A stretch of DNA of 64,000 nt, taken from NCBI GenBank assembly GCA_036936605.1, contig JAUPFV010000002.1, positions 168,587,739 through 168,651,738 of the forward strand, written 5' to 3'. Below are positions 1 through 11,365 of the stretch, piece by piece (within the stretch, counting starts at the first letter, position 1; each line of letters begins with the position of its first letter). A program made the position numbers and the translations under genes. The notes under the pieces are model-generated. The model saw only the letters and a program-made list of their open reading frames with translations. It ran no database searches and was not told the DNA's origin. This DNA is from Limnanthes douglasii subsp. nivea (taxonomy: Eukaryota; Streptophyta; Magnoliopsida; Brassicales; Limnanthaceae).

Positions 1-333
1 AGGGGAGAACAATTTCTGGTAAAGGCTTCGAAAACAAATTTATAGACTTGAAATTGTATCATCAAATGGAGAAGATGATGTTTAAATTTAAAAAATTTAT
101 GTCATCAGATATCGAAGCGTTTATTTCTCACGTAAGAGAGAGAATTGTCATGCAAATTGTCCTTACGTTCCTATAAAGAATGACACGTGACGAGATGTGG
201 GAAATGAATCAACAAATTCATGATTACAACTACATCGTTACAACCTTTTAAATTCCCTTTAATTATACTTATTTTGTTTTATTTCAAGAATTTTATGTCT
301 TCAACATGTAATACTCGAACTTGGGGGGAGCCC

Positions 334-1110
334 TGATGAGGGAGTAATTACCACGTGAAGAGAATAAAGGAGCCTATCTGAGCAGAGGATGAATAATACC
401 ACAATAAGGGAAAAATGGGTTAGTCGACATATCAACTGAGCTGATCAGGAAAATGAAGACAAAATAGTGACAAGAAAATCAAACAAACGACTAGACGTAG
501 AGGAAGAACTGAGCAAGAATTATAGTCGAGCAGAGAGGAAAACTAAGCAGAAAACAATACCATTGAACTCGAGCTCGGCTAATGAGAGACGAACAAAACT
601 AATACCGATCAGAGCAGGTGTGATCGAGCAAGAGATTAGCAACATGGAACTGCATAGAGAATGATCAAGTTGAGGCTGTTGAAAGCTGAGTAGAGCAAAT
701 GCCAAGCATAAGACAAAATGTGGCAAGATGAGCTCGGTAGAGTAAAGTCGAGGACACCAACATGATTACGATTAAGTTCCGACTGAAGCCGAGCAGAACT
801 GAAGTGAGGCAGAGCTGAACCGCACTAATAAAGATGATGAATGAGCAGAGCTAGTCTAACATCTAGAATAACCATTCAAGACCACGAATAAGAGAATTGG
901 TGAAACCAATAACACATTTCCCCTAAAACCTGCGTCCATTATGTATACATGGTCATGGTGGGCCAGCAGTGGGAAATAGAATGAAGTAGTGGGAAATAAC
1001 TTTAAAATATATTATAGATAATAGGGGAAACTCGAAACAATGTAACTTTCTCTTCTCTGAAAAATAAGATAACTATTTGGTATTTTTTTTTAATATTTCC
1101 CTATTAATTG
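334..1110 (+). repeat. LTR-like end of a plus-strand Tat element (left copy)
   Basis: A purine tract with six G residues (about 321-333) is followed by TGATGAG at 334, the same first bases as the LTRs of elements B, C and D. Homology to minus-strand reverse transcriptase begins near 1111, so the LTR ends or is cut there. I could not place a clean CA terminus, and no target duplication is visible. Much of 480-860 consists of degenerate GAGC-rich short repeats. The interior is non-coding, although a 65-codon frame is open by chance at 467-664. The 333 bases before it look like the leader between an antisense ORF start and the LTR. Confidence 0.6.
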
Positions 1111-1990
1111 TGGTGCATGCGAATTTGGTTGTAGCATGAATACACGTTTATAAATGACAGGTACTCACATTCTGATGTTGAATCTTTGAAACGTCGCTAG
1201 CCCTCCACGCAAAAATATCCAAACTCTGTTGTCGTAAGTTAATCAAAGAACATTGTAAAGCATGGTCTAACTTATTACCTATTTGCAGTACACAACCCTC
1301 AACCATGACTTCTTCACTCGTATTTTCACGAGGGTAGTCTACTAATTTGGGTGATATGATTGGGTTTATGACCAAGTTCCCTTCTCCATCACAGGTTAAT
1401 TGCTATCACAACAGTTTGGTGGGTCTCAAAGTTACAACATAATAGGTTCTGGTAGACCGTTGGCTCCCGCTGATGAAGCCTATTAAGTTGCCGCCTGGAT
1501 ACTTAACACATTACCAGAAAGTGCACGGGGTAGCTTCAATAACATATAGCCATAGTCTACAAATAATCACATGGTAAAAGTTGTGGATGTCAGAGATCGT
1601 AACGAATGTTTTGACTTCCTTTTTGGTATTACTATGACAATCCTTTAGCGTGAGCTCGACCTCTCAAATGCATTTGGAAGAAATTACCCTAATATCCTGA
1701 CTAGGGATCGGTGAATGGACTAATATGGGGGGACCTCAAGCATTCTGTCAAAATTGCTTTGAATAATTTATTTATCGAGATCAACCATCACTTGGGTTAC
1801 CATTACTCCCCCGATATCCAAATTGATCGTCGAAACGTCCTCGGAGGGTGTCATGATCCCCCACAAATCGTCATATTGAAGATGAGGTTGACTATTGGGT
1901 CTCTGTAATTATGGTAGGGGAACCCCTCTACGATGTGTGGTTTACGTTCAGTCTTGATCGTTTTTCTGGATTGCTGGTCGTCATCAGTTA
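1111..1990 (-). pseudogene. Decayed protease, pre-RT linker and RT start of element A (left copy)
   Basis: Read on the minus strand from 1990 down, this region gives a broken Tat protease. A stretch like DDLWGIMTPSEDV matches the family's DDLR-IAGPHEDV segment. The active-site DTG is lost (the matching stretch reads MVDLDK then a stop). A YHVIICRLWL segment near 1560 matches the protease C-terminus. The linker at 1148-1375 matches the segment before RT, including the FAW motif near the end. The frame then jumps to a short RT piece (FINVYSCYNQI-like, about 1111-1163), and the finger region between is missing. Stops and frameshifts rule out function. Confidence 0.7.
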
Positions 1991-3240
1991 AATTTTTTAC
2001 CCCAGAAATCCTAAATAGCCACTGTTGATTACCCTTATCGACCCTTTTATCATGCCATTGGGCTAAATTTTTCTCTGGCTCAACATCGTCCTTCTTCTCT
2101 TCTTGGCAGGCATTTTCCTACTAATTCAAAAACTTCACAAGATCCCCATTGTTAATAAGCCTCTGGATCGTCTCCTTGAGATGCCAACATGCATCGGTCG
2201 AGTGACCATGGTAGTTATGATAGTAACAAAAGTGTTGACTTGATCACTTGTGACCAGGAGATCTCATGGTACGTGGAGGATGGTATTAAGTTTGTCCCTT
2301 ATTCCTGTAGTAAATCACTGATATCGTCTGTGACAATGGTGTAAAGTAGCACGTCGGGTTTTTGTAATAGACGAGTTTACGGTTACCGGAATTTTTTGTA
2401 ACATCTCGATGGGGCCTCTCATCGATCTTTCTTCTTTCTGATGTCACCCATTTGCTGTCTAATGGGGTTCTATCGAGTGAATCACCTTTTGTAGCGTCAT
2501 CCACTCGAATGAATTTGTCTGTACGGGCCAAGAGGTCTCCCATTTTTTTAATCGAAAACTATATTATATTAGTATAGAGGTCCCCTCTACAGTCTAAGCC
2601 TCTTTTCAAGGATGACACTACTACCGACTCCTCCAAATTTAGCAAGGTGTTCATGGCGTGGATAAACCTCATGATGTAGTTTTTTTTAACGATTCGCCCC
2701 TTCTCTGGTACAAATCCATAATCGAGTTGTTATATTGTCTTGATTCCTTGTTGCCTACAAACATATCTCTGAATGCATTCCTGAGATTCATGTATACAGC
2801 CCTTCGGTAAACCAGTAAACCATTCTATAGCGCTAACTTTAAGAGTCATGGAAAGATCCCGACAGAGCATCGCATCATTTAGGTTAAAGGCAATCATTAT
2901 GTTCTTGAACTGCTTCAAGTGCCTCTCAGGATCACCAATATCGACATAGGCCTCCATGCAAAACGGGTCAAACTTTCAAGATAGCTTGGCTTCCAGGATT
3001 GTTTCCATGAAAGAGGATTCTTTGAGGATGTAGATGGTTATCTCGGGATGGACCTGATCTTATTGTAGGACGTCATTTTCTTTGGCCCTCTTGGGAGATG
3101 CAAGGCTCACCTCGCGGGTAGCCTTATGGTTGTGAGACAATTTTTTGCACTACTCTCGCATTTTCCTTCATTTGGATCTTCACCTTTTGAGGACTTGCCC
3201 CTTGGTTAGCTCTACTGACCTCTACGCCGGAACGTTGCTT
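1991..3240 (-). pseudogene. Decayed gag of minus-strand element A (left copy)
   Basis: Minus-strand pieces in order. About 3240-2960 is a gag N-terminal lead-in. 2957-2730 matches the gag core (DPERHLKQFKNIMIAF, then EWFTGLPKGCI), the counterpart of DPDNHLEQFKNFMMNF in element D. 2543-2286 matches the middle of gag. About 2250-2130 matches the C-terminal part with a zinc-knuckle-like CYYHNYHGH stretch followed by an LKETIQRLI-like helix. Gag would form the virus-like particle in the cytoplasm. Each piece is separated by stops or frameshifts. Confidence 0.72.
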
Positions 3241-3289
3241 TCCACGACTACCACTTTATACTTGATTCTTCATTTGCTTGTAGTTTGAC

Positions 3290-4103
3290 ATGAATAGAAT
3301 ATTTTCCAAAGTTCATGTATCAATCAAGATTCGACGTATATCATTGCCCTCAATGGAAGCTCCTATTACCACAACATCTTCATGTGGGCCTACAATATTT
3401 CTCAAGTCATCTTTATCAAAGATAATGAATGAAGTAGGTCATTGATAAAGATGTGTAGACATTTACACTTTTAATTAAGTAGTCAGGTTGTTGACATGCA
3501 TTTTTCTTGAGCTTCTTGAGGGTGCAATCATGTTATCTCCTTAAAAATGGTTAAAGATTCAAAGAAGTTGCATATATCGGATACTGTTGCTGGTTTTTCC
3601 ACTATCACCCTAACTTGGTTTTGATCTAGATCATGGTCTAAATACTCTAGGTTTATGTCATATATTTTGACAATCCTCATAGCATCTTAGTCTTTAGATA
3701 CCGCCATACTTTGTCCCGAAACATTTAATGATGTTACTGGTGTTGTGCTTGCACTAGCCTGGGAATGAATGTTGACTTTCCTGTTGCCTCCTTAGTTTGT
3801 AACAAAAGTGGGCAAGTTTCCTTTTTCAATAAAAGTTTGTACTTCTTGTTTCAGGGTAATGCAATATTGAGTATCAAGGCCCACATCGTTATGATATTTA
3901 CGGAAACGAGTATTCTGATTTTCCCCTGGGGATTGAATTTTTATCGGCCTTAAAAAATGCACAACATTCTTAGTTCTGTCATAAACGGTGGACACATTTT
4001 CATTTAGTTGAGAAAACCATTCAGATTGGTTCCTACTAACTCCTTCTTGGTCTAGACGGTTGTCCTTGATTTGACTGATTTTGCCTTGGCTGATGTGAAC
4101 CAT
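3290..4103 (-). pseudogene. Second gag C-terminus plus protease fragment (left copy)
   Basis: The open piece 4103-3792 reads like the gag C-terminus of elements B and D. It has EWFSQLNENVSTVYDRTKN where D has EWFAELKESVATIFDKTKD, then YHNDVGLDTQYCITLKQEV, the family's knuckle-like CxxYHxDxGH region. Below it, near 3440-3300, the frame encodes DDLRNIVGPHEDVVVIGAS-like sequence, the start of the protease. It ends before the protease active site and is followed by an N-terminal gag piece of the preceding entry. The order is impossible for one intact element, so a rearrangement or nested insertion lies near 3290. Confidence 0.72.
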
Positions 4104-4460
4104 GTCCGGAGTCTTTAGGTCGGTAATTGATTGTGCTATGGGATTGAGTACTACCTCGAGGGATTAAAATCTTGGAGCAGACCTATTCTGGCATCTTTCA
4201 TACTGTTACCACGAGTCTTAAAGCTAGTTTCACCAGATTAAGATAGCAAGTTTCTTCCTTAATAAAAGTTTTACTAGTATAGTAAATTGGTTGTTGCATG
4301 CCCTATGGCTCTCGAACTAGCAATGCTTTCAACTGATCGGCGTAAGTTTTTATCCCATTATTGCTGACGATGTAGCATAGGAATTTCCTGCTGCAGATAT
4401 CAAAATAGCATTTAACTAGATTCAACTTAAGGTTAAACCATTGAAAAGTGGCGCAGATTT
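4104..4460 (-). pseudogene. RT thumb joined to RNase H start (left copy)
   Basis: Minus strand from 4460 reads FNLKLNLVKCYFDI, RKFLCYIV and YADQLKALL. These match LKLNLEKCVFGV, GKFLGYII and PDQLNALLQ of element D, the end of RT. It then jumps to IYYTSKTFIKEE, matching VYYISKSLIDVE at the RNase H end of pol, skipping roughly 90 residues. It ends next to the gag C-terminal fragment at 4103. This is an internally deleted pol scrap. Confidence 0.65.
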
Positions 4461-5257
4461 ACCACAACTGAGTGATGCTTACCAACAACCTTACTGTTGA
4501 TAAATAATTAGTTCATCCTCTATTTTTTAATATTTCAGATTTATCACAACGGAATGATGCTTACCAACAAAGTTGAGAAATATTAATACTATGACCAACA
4601 ATAATTATGATATGACATTTGAAAATACTACTTTGAAAGCTTATGTTAAATTTCTTCAAGATAAGCTTACTATTGGAAGTAAAATAAGTTGAATAAGAGA
4701 CGCTGAGAATAAAATCATATTACAATTTTCCCTTACACAACTTCAAATGGCTAATGTTCCAGGGCTGCTTAAATACATTTCCATCCAAATTTTCTAGCGG
4801 TATGCAGCATGATGTCCTCTATAAATAACTATGCATGGTCCATCTCAGTTTGGAGCTAATTTTCTCGCATCTTTATCTTTTGACCTTTAAAATATTAAAT
4901 TCATAACCAAATCATATTCTTTAAAAGATCTAGGTTTAATTTTAAATTGAGTATGCTCTTTGTAAAGCTCTTGTACTGCTATGCACTAACCAGAGCTTGA
5001 TGTCATTGTTTTTCAATAAAATGGATAGGAACTTGTCTTCCTTCAATGTTCACTTGCTTTGAATAATTTTGTATCCTATGACCGGGGATGATAGTCTCTG
5101 CTAGAACTGTCATTTCCATCTCCTACACTAATGAAAAAGGAGTTACTCATGTAGCCGACCTGAGAGTTATTATGTAGGTCCACAATACTTTGGTAATTTA
5201 TCACCTTATTTTCGCTTAACTTCCTCGGTCTTTTTCTTTATTCCATTCATATTATTC
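4461..5257. other. Non-coding stretch between pol scraps, with a repeated 35-bp motif
   Basis: No coding similarity that I trust, except perhaps the last part, which could be the decayed end of pol. Two imperfect copies of a motif containing GATGCTTACCAACAA occur at about 4455-4490 and 4537-4576, each preceded by GATTTA-CACAAC. The same pair recurs in the right copy near 11357-11398 and 11443-11475. This may be the 3' non-coding end or LTR remnant of element A. Confidence 0.4.
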
Positions 5258-5815
5258 TATTTGTCACTTCGACCCACCAATTTGCTTGGGGTAATATGAA
5301 TTCAAAAAATATTGTTTTATTTTATACCTTATACAAAATATCGTCATCATATCATTGTGAAATTGAAGCCCACTATCCATCATTAGATTCTCGGAATCCC
5401 ATACATAGGTAGAATCTAACTTTGAAAATAAATCATAAATCTTATGAGCCCTCATTTTATATACATCTTTTCCAACTAAATTTATTTCCCATTTATCAAA
5501 TGGACAAGGTATAAAGACTACACTCATTGGACCGTTTGGTAGGTGGCTCATATTAGCATATTTCTGACATATGTTACAACTTTGCATAATAACCTCGACA
5601 TCCGATGCTAGTTTTGGCCAATAGAAACCTGCAACGCCTGATCACACTTCTGTATCCATAATGTGCCCCAATGACACCCTCGTGCGAATCTCTAAATATG
5701 AATATAACCTCGTTTTTATTCAAAAACCTTAGCATCATTCTTGTGTCACTATTTATGTAAAAGACATCATCAAGGATTATATATTTAACATCTCGTATTC
5801 TCAAAACACGAGCCT
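5258..5815 (-). pseudogene. Decayed integrase of element A (left copy)
   Basis: Two overlapping minus-strand frames. 5804-5574 carries the N-terminal HHCC zinc-finger region (HEGVIGAHYGYRSVIRRC, matching HDGEGSAHCGFRALTRRV). 5587-5264 has the CNICQK half of the zinc finger and the catalytic core start WEINLVGK. There the first catalytic aspartate (GLDLVG in intact copies) has become N. DSGLQFHN keeps the second aspartate. About 25 residues of core are missing and the frame stops near the position of the catalytic E. It cannot be active. Confidence 0.82.
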
Positions 5816-5939
5816 CAACCTTTTTTCAGGGAGAAATTGATCTATCTAATATAGAAAATAGTTTGCCTCCAATCCTCAACTGTCTCTATTGTTAGGACCT
5901 CGACTTCCTGGTTCTTTGTTCTCTTTAGATGTACTTTAT

Positions 5940-6427
5940 TGGATGATATCTAGTGGATTATCACCTGAAACCACTGGTCTTTGTTAGGAATCTAAAATTG
6001 AATTAGTTATACGAGGTACATGCTCGTATTCTACTCTTTTGAATTTATTTTCCCATTCTTTTAACGTCTCTAGGTAACCTTGCATATTCTCTTCTTTAGC
6101 TTCATATACTCAATTTAAATTAAATTACCACCAACTAAGAATCCAGTATTACCCGTATGATCTTTACTCTACATATACTAACCAATTTTAAACCAATGAA
6201 TATAACCTCATACTCTGATATATTGTTTGTTACTTTAGAATCAAAACTTACCGATTGCATTACTTCTTCATAAAATGGTGCTTTCAAGATGACCCTAACA
6301 ACTTCTCCATTAAGACCTGACGCTCCATCAACTTATTATATCCATTATATTTTTTTTCCTACTTAGGACTGCATACCTTCGTCACCATAAACTCTTCCTT
6401 TATTGAACTCATTAATAAAATCAACAA
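5940..6427 (-). pseudogene. Second RNase H fragment of element A, cut by duplication junction
   Basis: Minus-strand sequence near 6255-6110 reads NNISEYEVIFIGLKLV, matching NNESEYEAAIAGLKLA of the archaeal-type RNase H in elements B to D. The piece at 6427-6363 reads VDFINEFNKGR, matching VADFLVEFHSDR just upstream of that domain. At 6427 the frame passes straight into a different element's antisense ORF. Several stops are present. Confidence 0.75.
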
Positions 6428-6674
6428 TGGCAAACAGACAAGTCTCATTCTCCCTTGCTTGAAAGGAATGTTCACCAAAATCTTGAAACATGACGGTGAT
6501 GTCATTAGGAATACCATATCGATCCCTAAAACTAGGAAGAGAAATGACATCCATATGAGTGTATTTATGAGAAATTTGAGAAAAATAGTTTTCAAGGAAA
6601 GTAGAATCTTCAAATTATGATTCTATGGTTGTTACTGCTTTCTCCTTCTTCTTCGTAGTCTTTTTTGGACCCAT
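6428..6674 (-). pseudogene. Start of an antisense extra ORF (aORF) of another Tat element
   Basis: An ATG at 6674 (minus) opens MGPKKTTKKKEKAVTTIES and then a stop. The same frame continues with a segment containing LPSFRDRYGIPNDITV. That segment aligns with FSGIRTKWGIPENVKV in the aORF of element B, in the Transposase_28-like domain. The fragment is cut at 6428 by the tandem-duplication joint. Its lysine-rich N-terminus differs from the MFTAR start of B to F, so this is a separate aORF lineage. It lies antisense upstream of the LTR at 7239, as expected for a Tat element on the plus strand. Function of aORF proteins is not established. Confidence 0.62.
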
Positions 6675-7238
6675 CTTGTATATAGATTGACTGCAATGAT
6701 AACGTGGCAGGATTTAGAGAATGCAATGCACAGTACAACTAAGGCCTAAACACAACGATTGATTATGGGGTTTCTTGAAACCTATACCCATGACAAGAAG
6801 ATCGACTGATAACTTAATATATTAATTCTCAATAAGATTAGAGAATATATATATATATATAAATAACTTGGTAAAAGCAAGAAGTGTTTGAAGAACACGC
6901 TTAGAAGGGGAGAACAATTTCTGGTAAAGGCTTCAAAAACAAATTTATAGACTTGAAATTGTATCATCAAATGCAGAAGATGATGTTTAAATTTAAAAAA
7001 GTTATGTCATCAGATATCGAAGCGTTTATTTCTCACGTAAGAAAGAGAATTGTCATGCAAATTGTCCTTACGTGCCTATAAATAATGACACGTGACGAGA
7101 TGTGGGAAATGAATCAACAAATTCATGATTGTAACTACATCGTTACAACCTTTTAAATTCCCTTTAATTATACTTATTTTATTTTATTTCAAGAATTTTA
7201 TGTCTTCAACATGTAATACTCGAACTTGGGGGGAGCCC

Positions 7239-8015
7239 TGATGAGGGAGTAATTACCACGTGAAGAGAATAAAGGAGCCTATCTGAGCAGAGGATGAATA
7301 ATACCATAATAAGGGCAAAAATGGGTTAGTCGACATATCAACTGAGCTGATCAGGAAAAGGAAGACAAAATAGTGACAAGAAAATCAAACAAACGACTAG
7401 ACGTAGAGGAAGAACTGAGCAAGAATTATAGTCGAGCAGAGAGGAAAACTAAGCAGAAAACAATACCATTGAACTCGAGCTCGGCTAATGAGAGACGAAC
7501 AAAACTAATACCGATCAGAGCAGGTGTGATCGAGCAAGAGATTAGCAACATGGAACTGCATAGAGAATGATCAAGTTGAGGCTGTTGAAAGCTGAGTAGA
7601 GCAAATGCCAAGCATAAGACAAAATGTGGCAAGATGAGCTCGGTAGAGTAAAGTCGAGGACACCAACATGATTACGATTAAGTTCCGACTGAAGCCGAGC
7701 AGAACTGAAGTGAGGCAGAGCTGAACCGCACTAATAAAGATGATGAATGAGCAGAGCTAGTCTAACATCTAGAATAACCATTCAAGACCACGAATAAGAG
7801 AATTGGTGAAACCAATAACACATTTCCCCTAAAACCTGCGTCCATTATGTATACATGGTCATGGTGGGCCAGCAATGGGAAATAGAATGAAGTAGTGGGA
7901 AATAACTTTAAAATATATTATAGATAATAGGGGAAACCAGAAACAATTTAACTTTCTCTTCTCTGAAAAATAAGATAACTATTTGGTATTTTTTTTTGTT
8001 ATTTCCCTATTAAAT
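7239..8015 (+). repeat. LTR-like end of a plus-strand Tat element (right copy)
   Basis: Second copy of the sequence at 334-1110. The purine tract is followed by TGATGAG at 7239, and minus-strand RT homology begins at about 8017. Here the aORF start (6674), the leader of about 560 bases, the purine tract and the LTR can be read in one piece, which supports the assignment. Confidence 0.6.
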
Positions 8016-8016
8016 A

Positions 8017-8896
8017 TGGTGCATGCGAATTTGGTTGTAGCCTGAATACACGTCCACAAATGACAGGTACTCACATTCTGATGTTGAATCTTTGAAACGT
8101 CGCTAGCCCTCCACGCAAAAATATCCAAACTCTGTTGTTGTAAGTTAATCAAAGAACATTGCAAAGTATGGTCTAACTTATTACCTATTTGCAGTACACA
8201 ACCCTCAACCATGACTTCTTCACTCGTATTTTCACGAGGGTAGTCTACTAATTTGGGTGATAGGATTGGGTTTATGACCAAGTTCCCTTCTCCATCACAG
8301 GTTAATTGCTATCACAACAGTTTTGTGGGTCTCAAGGTTACAACATAATAGGTTCTGGTAGACCGTTGGCTCCCGCTGATGAAGCCTATTGAGTTGCCGC
8401 CTGGATACTTAACACATTACCAGAAAGTGCACGGGGTAGCTTCAATAACATATAGCCATAGTCTACCAATAATCACATGGTAAAAGTTATGGATGTCAGA
8501 GATCGTAACGAATGTTTTGACTTACTTTTTGGTATTACTATGACAATCCTTTAGCATGAGCTCGACCTCTCAAATTCATTGGAAGAAATTACCCTCATAT
8601 CCTGACTAGGGATCGGTGAATGGACTAATATGGGGGGACCTCAAGAATTCTGTCGAAATTGCTTTGAATAATTTATTTATCGAGATCAACCATCACTTGG
8701 GTTACCATTACTCCCCCGATATCCAAATTGATCGTCGAAACGTCCTCGTAGGGTGTCATGATCCCCCACAAATCGTCATCATTGAAGATGAGGTTGACTA
8801 TTGGGTCTCTGTAATTATGGTAGGGGAACCCCTCTACGATGTATGCTTTACGTTCAGTCTTGATCGTTTTTCTGGATTGCTGGTCGTCATCAGTTA
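8017..8896 (-). pseudogene. Protease, pre-RT and RT scrap of element A (right copy)
   Basis: Counterpart of 1111-1990. The linker frame 8281-8054 differs from the left copy by a few substitutions and stays open longer, to 7979. The protease part has the same loss of the DTG active site. Confidence 0.68.
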
Positions 8897-10145
8897 AATT
8901 TTTTACCCCAGAAATCTTAAATAGCCACTGTTGATTACCCTTATCGACCCTATTATCATGCCATTGGGCTAAATTTTTCTCTGGCTCAACATCGTCCTTC
9001 TTCTCTTCTTGGCAGACATGTTCCTACTAATTCAAAAAATTCACAAGCTCCCCATTGTTAATAAGCCTCTGGATCGTCTCCTTGAGATGCCAACATGAAT
9101 CGGTCTAGTGACCATGGTAGTTATGATAGTAACAAAAGTGTTGACTTGATCACTTGTGACCAGGAGATCTCATGGTACGTGGAGGATGGTATTAAGTTTG
9201 TCCCTTATTCCTGTAGTAAATCATTGATATCGTCTGTGACAATGGTGTAAAGTAGCACGTCGGGTTTTTGTAATAGACCAGTTTACGGTTACCGGAATTT
9301 TTTGTAACATCTCGATGGGGCCTCTCATCGATCTTTCTTCTTTCTGATGTCACCCATTTGCTGTCTAATGGGGTTCTATCGAGTGAATTACCTTTTGTAG
9401 CGTCATCCACTCGAATGAATTTGTCTGTACGGGCCAAGAGGTCTCCCATTTGTTTAATCGAAAACCATATTATATTAGTATAGAGGTCCCCCTACAGTCT
9501 AAGCCTCTTTTCAAGGATGACACTACTACCGACTCCTCCAAATTTGGCAAGGTGTTCATGGCGTTGATAAACCTCATGATGTAGTTTTTTTTAACGATTC
9601 GCCCCTTCTCTGGTACAAATCCATAATCGAGTTGTTATATTGTCTTAATTCTTTGTTGACTACAAACATATCTCTGAATGCATTCCTGAGATTCATGTAT
9701 ACAGCCCTTCGGCAAACCAGTAAACCATTCTATAGCGCTAACTTTAAGAGTCATAGAAAGATCCCGACAGAGCATCGCATCATTTAGGTTAAAGGCAATC
9801 ATTATGTTCTTGAACTGCTTCAAGTGCCTCTCAGGATCACCAATATCGACATAGGCCTCCATGCAAAACGGGTCAAACTTTCAAGATAGCTTGGCTTCCG
9901 GGATTGTTTCCATGAAGGGGATTCTTTGAGGATGTAGATAGTTATCTCGGGATGGACCTGATCGTATTGTAGGACGTCATTTTCTTTGGCCCTCTTGGGA
10001 TATGCAAGGCTCACCTCGCGGGTAGCCTTATGGTTGTGAAACAATGTTTTGCACTACTCTCGCATTTTCCTTCATTTGGATCTTCACCTTTTGAGGACTT
10101 GCCCCTCGGTTAGCTCTACTGACCTCTACGCCGGAACGTTGCTTT
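8897..10145 (-). pseudogene. Decayed gag of element A (right copy)
   Basis: Counterpart of 1991-3240. Minus-strand pieces 10044-9820, 9862-9635 and 9449-9192 together give more of the gag N-terminus than the left copy does. Around 9980-9900 one indel restores an overlap that is broken at 3020 in the left copy, so decay continued separately in the two copies. Confidence 0.7.
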
Positions 10146-10193
10146 CCACGACTACCATTTTTTACTTGCTTCTTCATTTGCTTGTAGTTTGAC

Positions 10194-11007
10194 ATGAATA
10201 GAATATTTTCCAAAGTTCATGTATCAATCAAGATTCGACGTATATCATTGCCCTCAATGGAAGCTCCTATTACCACAACATCTTCATATGGGCCTACAAT
10301 ATTTCTCAAGTCATCTTTATCAAAGATAATGAATGAAGTCGGTCATTGATAAAGATGTGTAGACATTTACACTTTTAATTAAGTAGTCAGGTTGTTGACA
10401 TGCATTTTTCTTGAGCTTCTTGAGGGTGTAATCATGTTATCTCCCTAAAATTGGTTAAAGATTCAAAGAAGTTGCATATATCGGATACTGTTGCTGGTTT
10501 TTCCACTATCACCCTAACTTGGTTTTGATCTAGATCATGGTTTAAATACTCTCGGTTTATGTCAGATATTTTGACAATCCTCATAGCATCTTAGTCTCTA
10601 GATACCGCCATACTTTGCCCCGAAACATTTAATGATATTACTGGTGTTGTGCTTGCACTAGCCTGGGAATGAATGTTGACTTGCCTGTTGCCTCCTTACT
10701 TTGTAACAAAAGTGGGCAAGTTTCCTTTTTCAATCAAAGTTTGTACTTCTTGTTTCAGGGTAATGCAATATTGAGTATCAGGTCCCACATCGTTATGATA
10801 TTTACGGAAACGAGTATTCTGATTTTCCCCTGGGGATTGAATTTTTGTCGGCCTTAAAAAATGCACAACATTCTTAGTTCTGTCATAAACGGTGGACACA
10901 TTCTCATTTAGTTGAGAAAACCATTCAGATTGGTTCCTACTGACTCCTTCTTGGTCTAGACGGTTGTCCTTGATTTGACTGATTTTGCCTTGGCTGATGT
11001 GAACCAT
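10194..11007 (-). pseudogene. Second gag C-terminus plus protease fragment (right copy)
   Basis: Counterpart of 3290-4103. The open piece 11007-10696 is gag C-terminus with the YHNDVG knuckle-like region. The protease start follows near 10340-10200. Only a handful of residues differ from the left copy. Confidence 0.7.
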
Positions 11008-11365
11008 GTCCGGAGTGTTTAGGTCGGTAATTGATTGTGGTATGGGATTGAGTACTGGCTTGAGGGATTAAAATCTTGGAGCAGACCTATTCTGGCATCT
11101 TTCATACTGTTACCACGAGTCTTAAAGCTAGTTACTCCAGATTAAGATATCAAGTTTCTTCCTTAATAAAAGTTTTACTAGTATAGTAAATTGGTTGTTG
11201 CATGCCCTATGGCTCTCGAACTAGCAATGCTTTCAACTGATCGGCGTAAGTTTTTATCCCATTATTCCTGACGATGTAGCATAGGAATTTCCTGTTGCAG
11301 ATATCAAAATAGCATTTAACTAGATTCAACTTAAGGTTAAACCATTGAAAGGTGGCGCAGATTTA
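11008..11365 (-). pseudogene. RT thumb joined to RNase H start (right copy)
   Basis: Counterpart of 4104-4460, with the same internal deletion between the DQLKALL and YYTSKTF segments. The deletion therefore predates the tandem duplication. Confidence 0.6.

Larger units (their letters stand above)
1..6427. repeat. Left copy of a 6.9 kb tandem duplication (5' end outside window)
   Basis: Bases 1-6427 recur at about 6906-13333 with an offset of 6905-6906 bases, the same gene order and very similar sequence. In the first 300 bases I count about eight differences, and other stretches are closer. Homology stops abruptly at 6427/13333, inside a minus-strand RNase H reading frame. In the right copy that frame continues into normal RNase H sequence. 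In the left copy it jumps to unrelated sequence at 6428. The 6427/6428 joint is therefore the derived junction, and 6428-6905 should also occur just left of base 1. Confidence 0.93.

Noticed and set aside
467..664. A 65-codon frame, identical in both tandem copies (467-664 and 7373-7570)
   Set aside because: It lies inside an LTR-like repeat, has no family resemblance and starts without a clear ATG context. Identity between copies only reflects the recent duplication.
334..1110. Complete solo LTR with target duplication in the duplicated unit
   Set aside because: The start is convincing but I could not find a clean CA end or matching flanks, so it is reported only as LTR-like.
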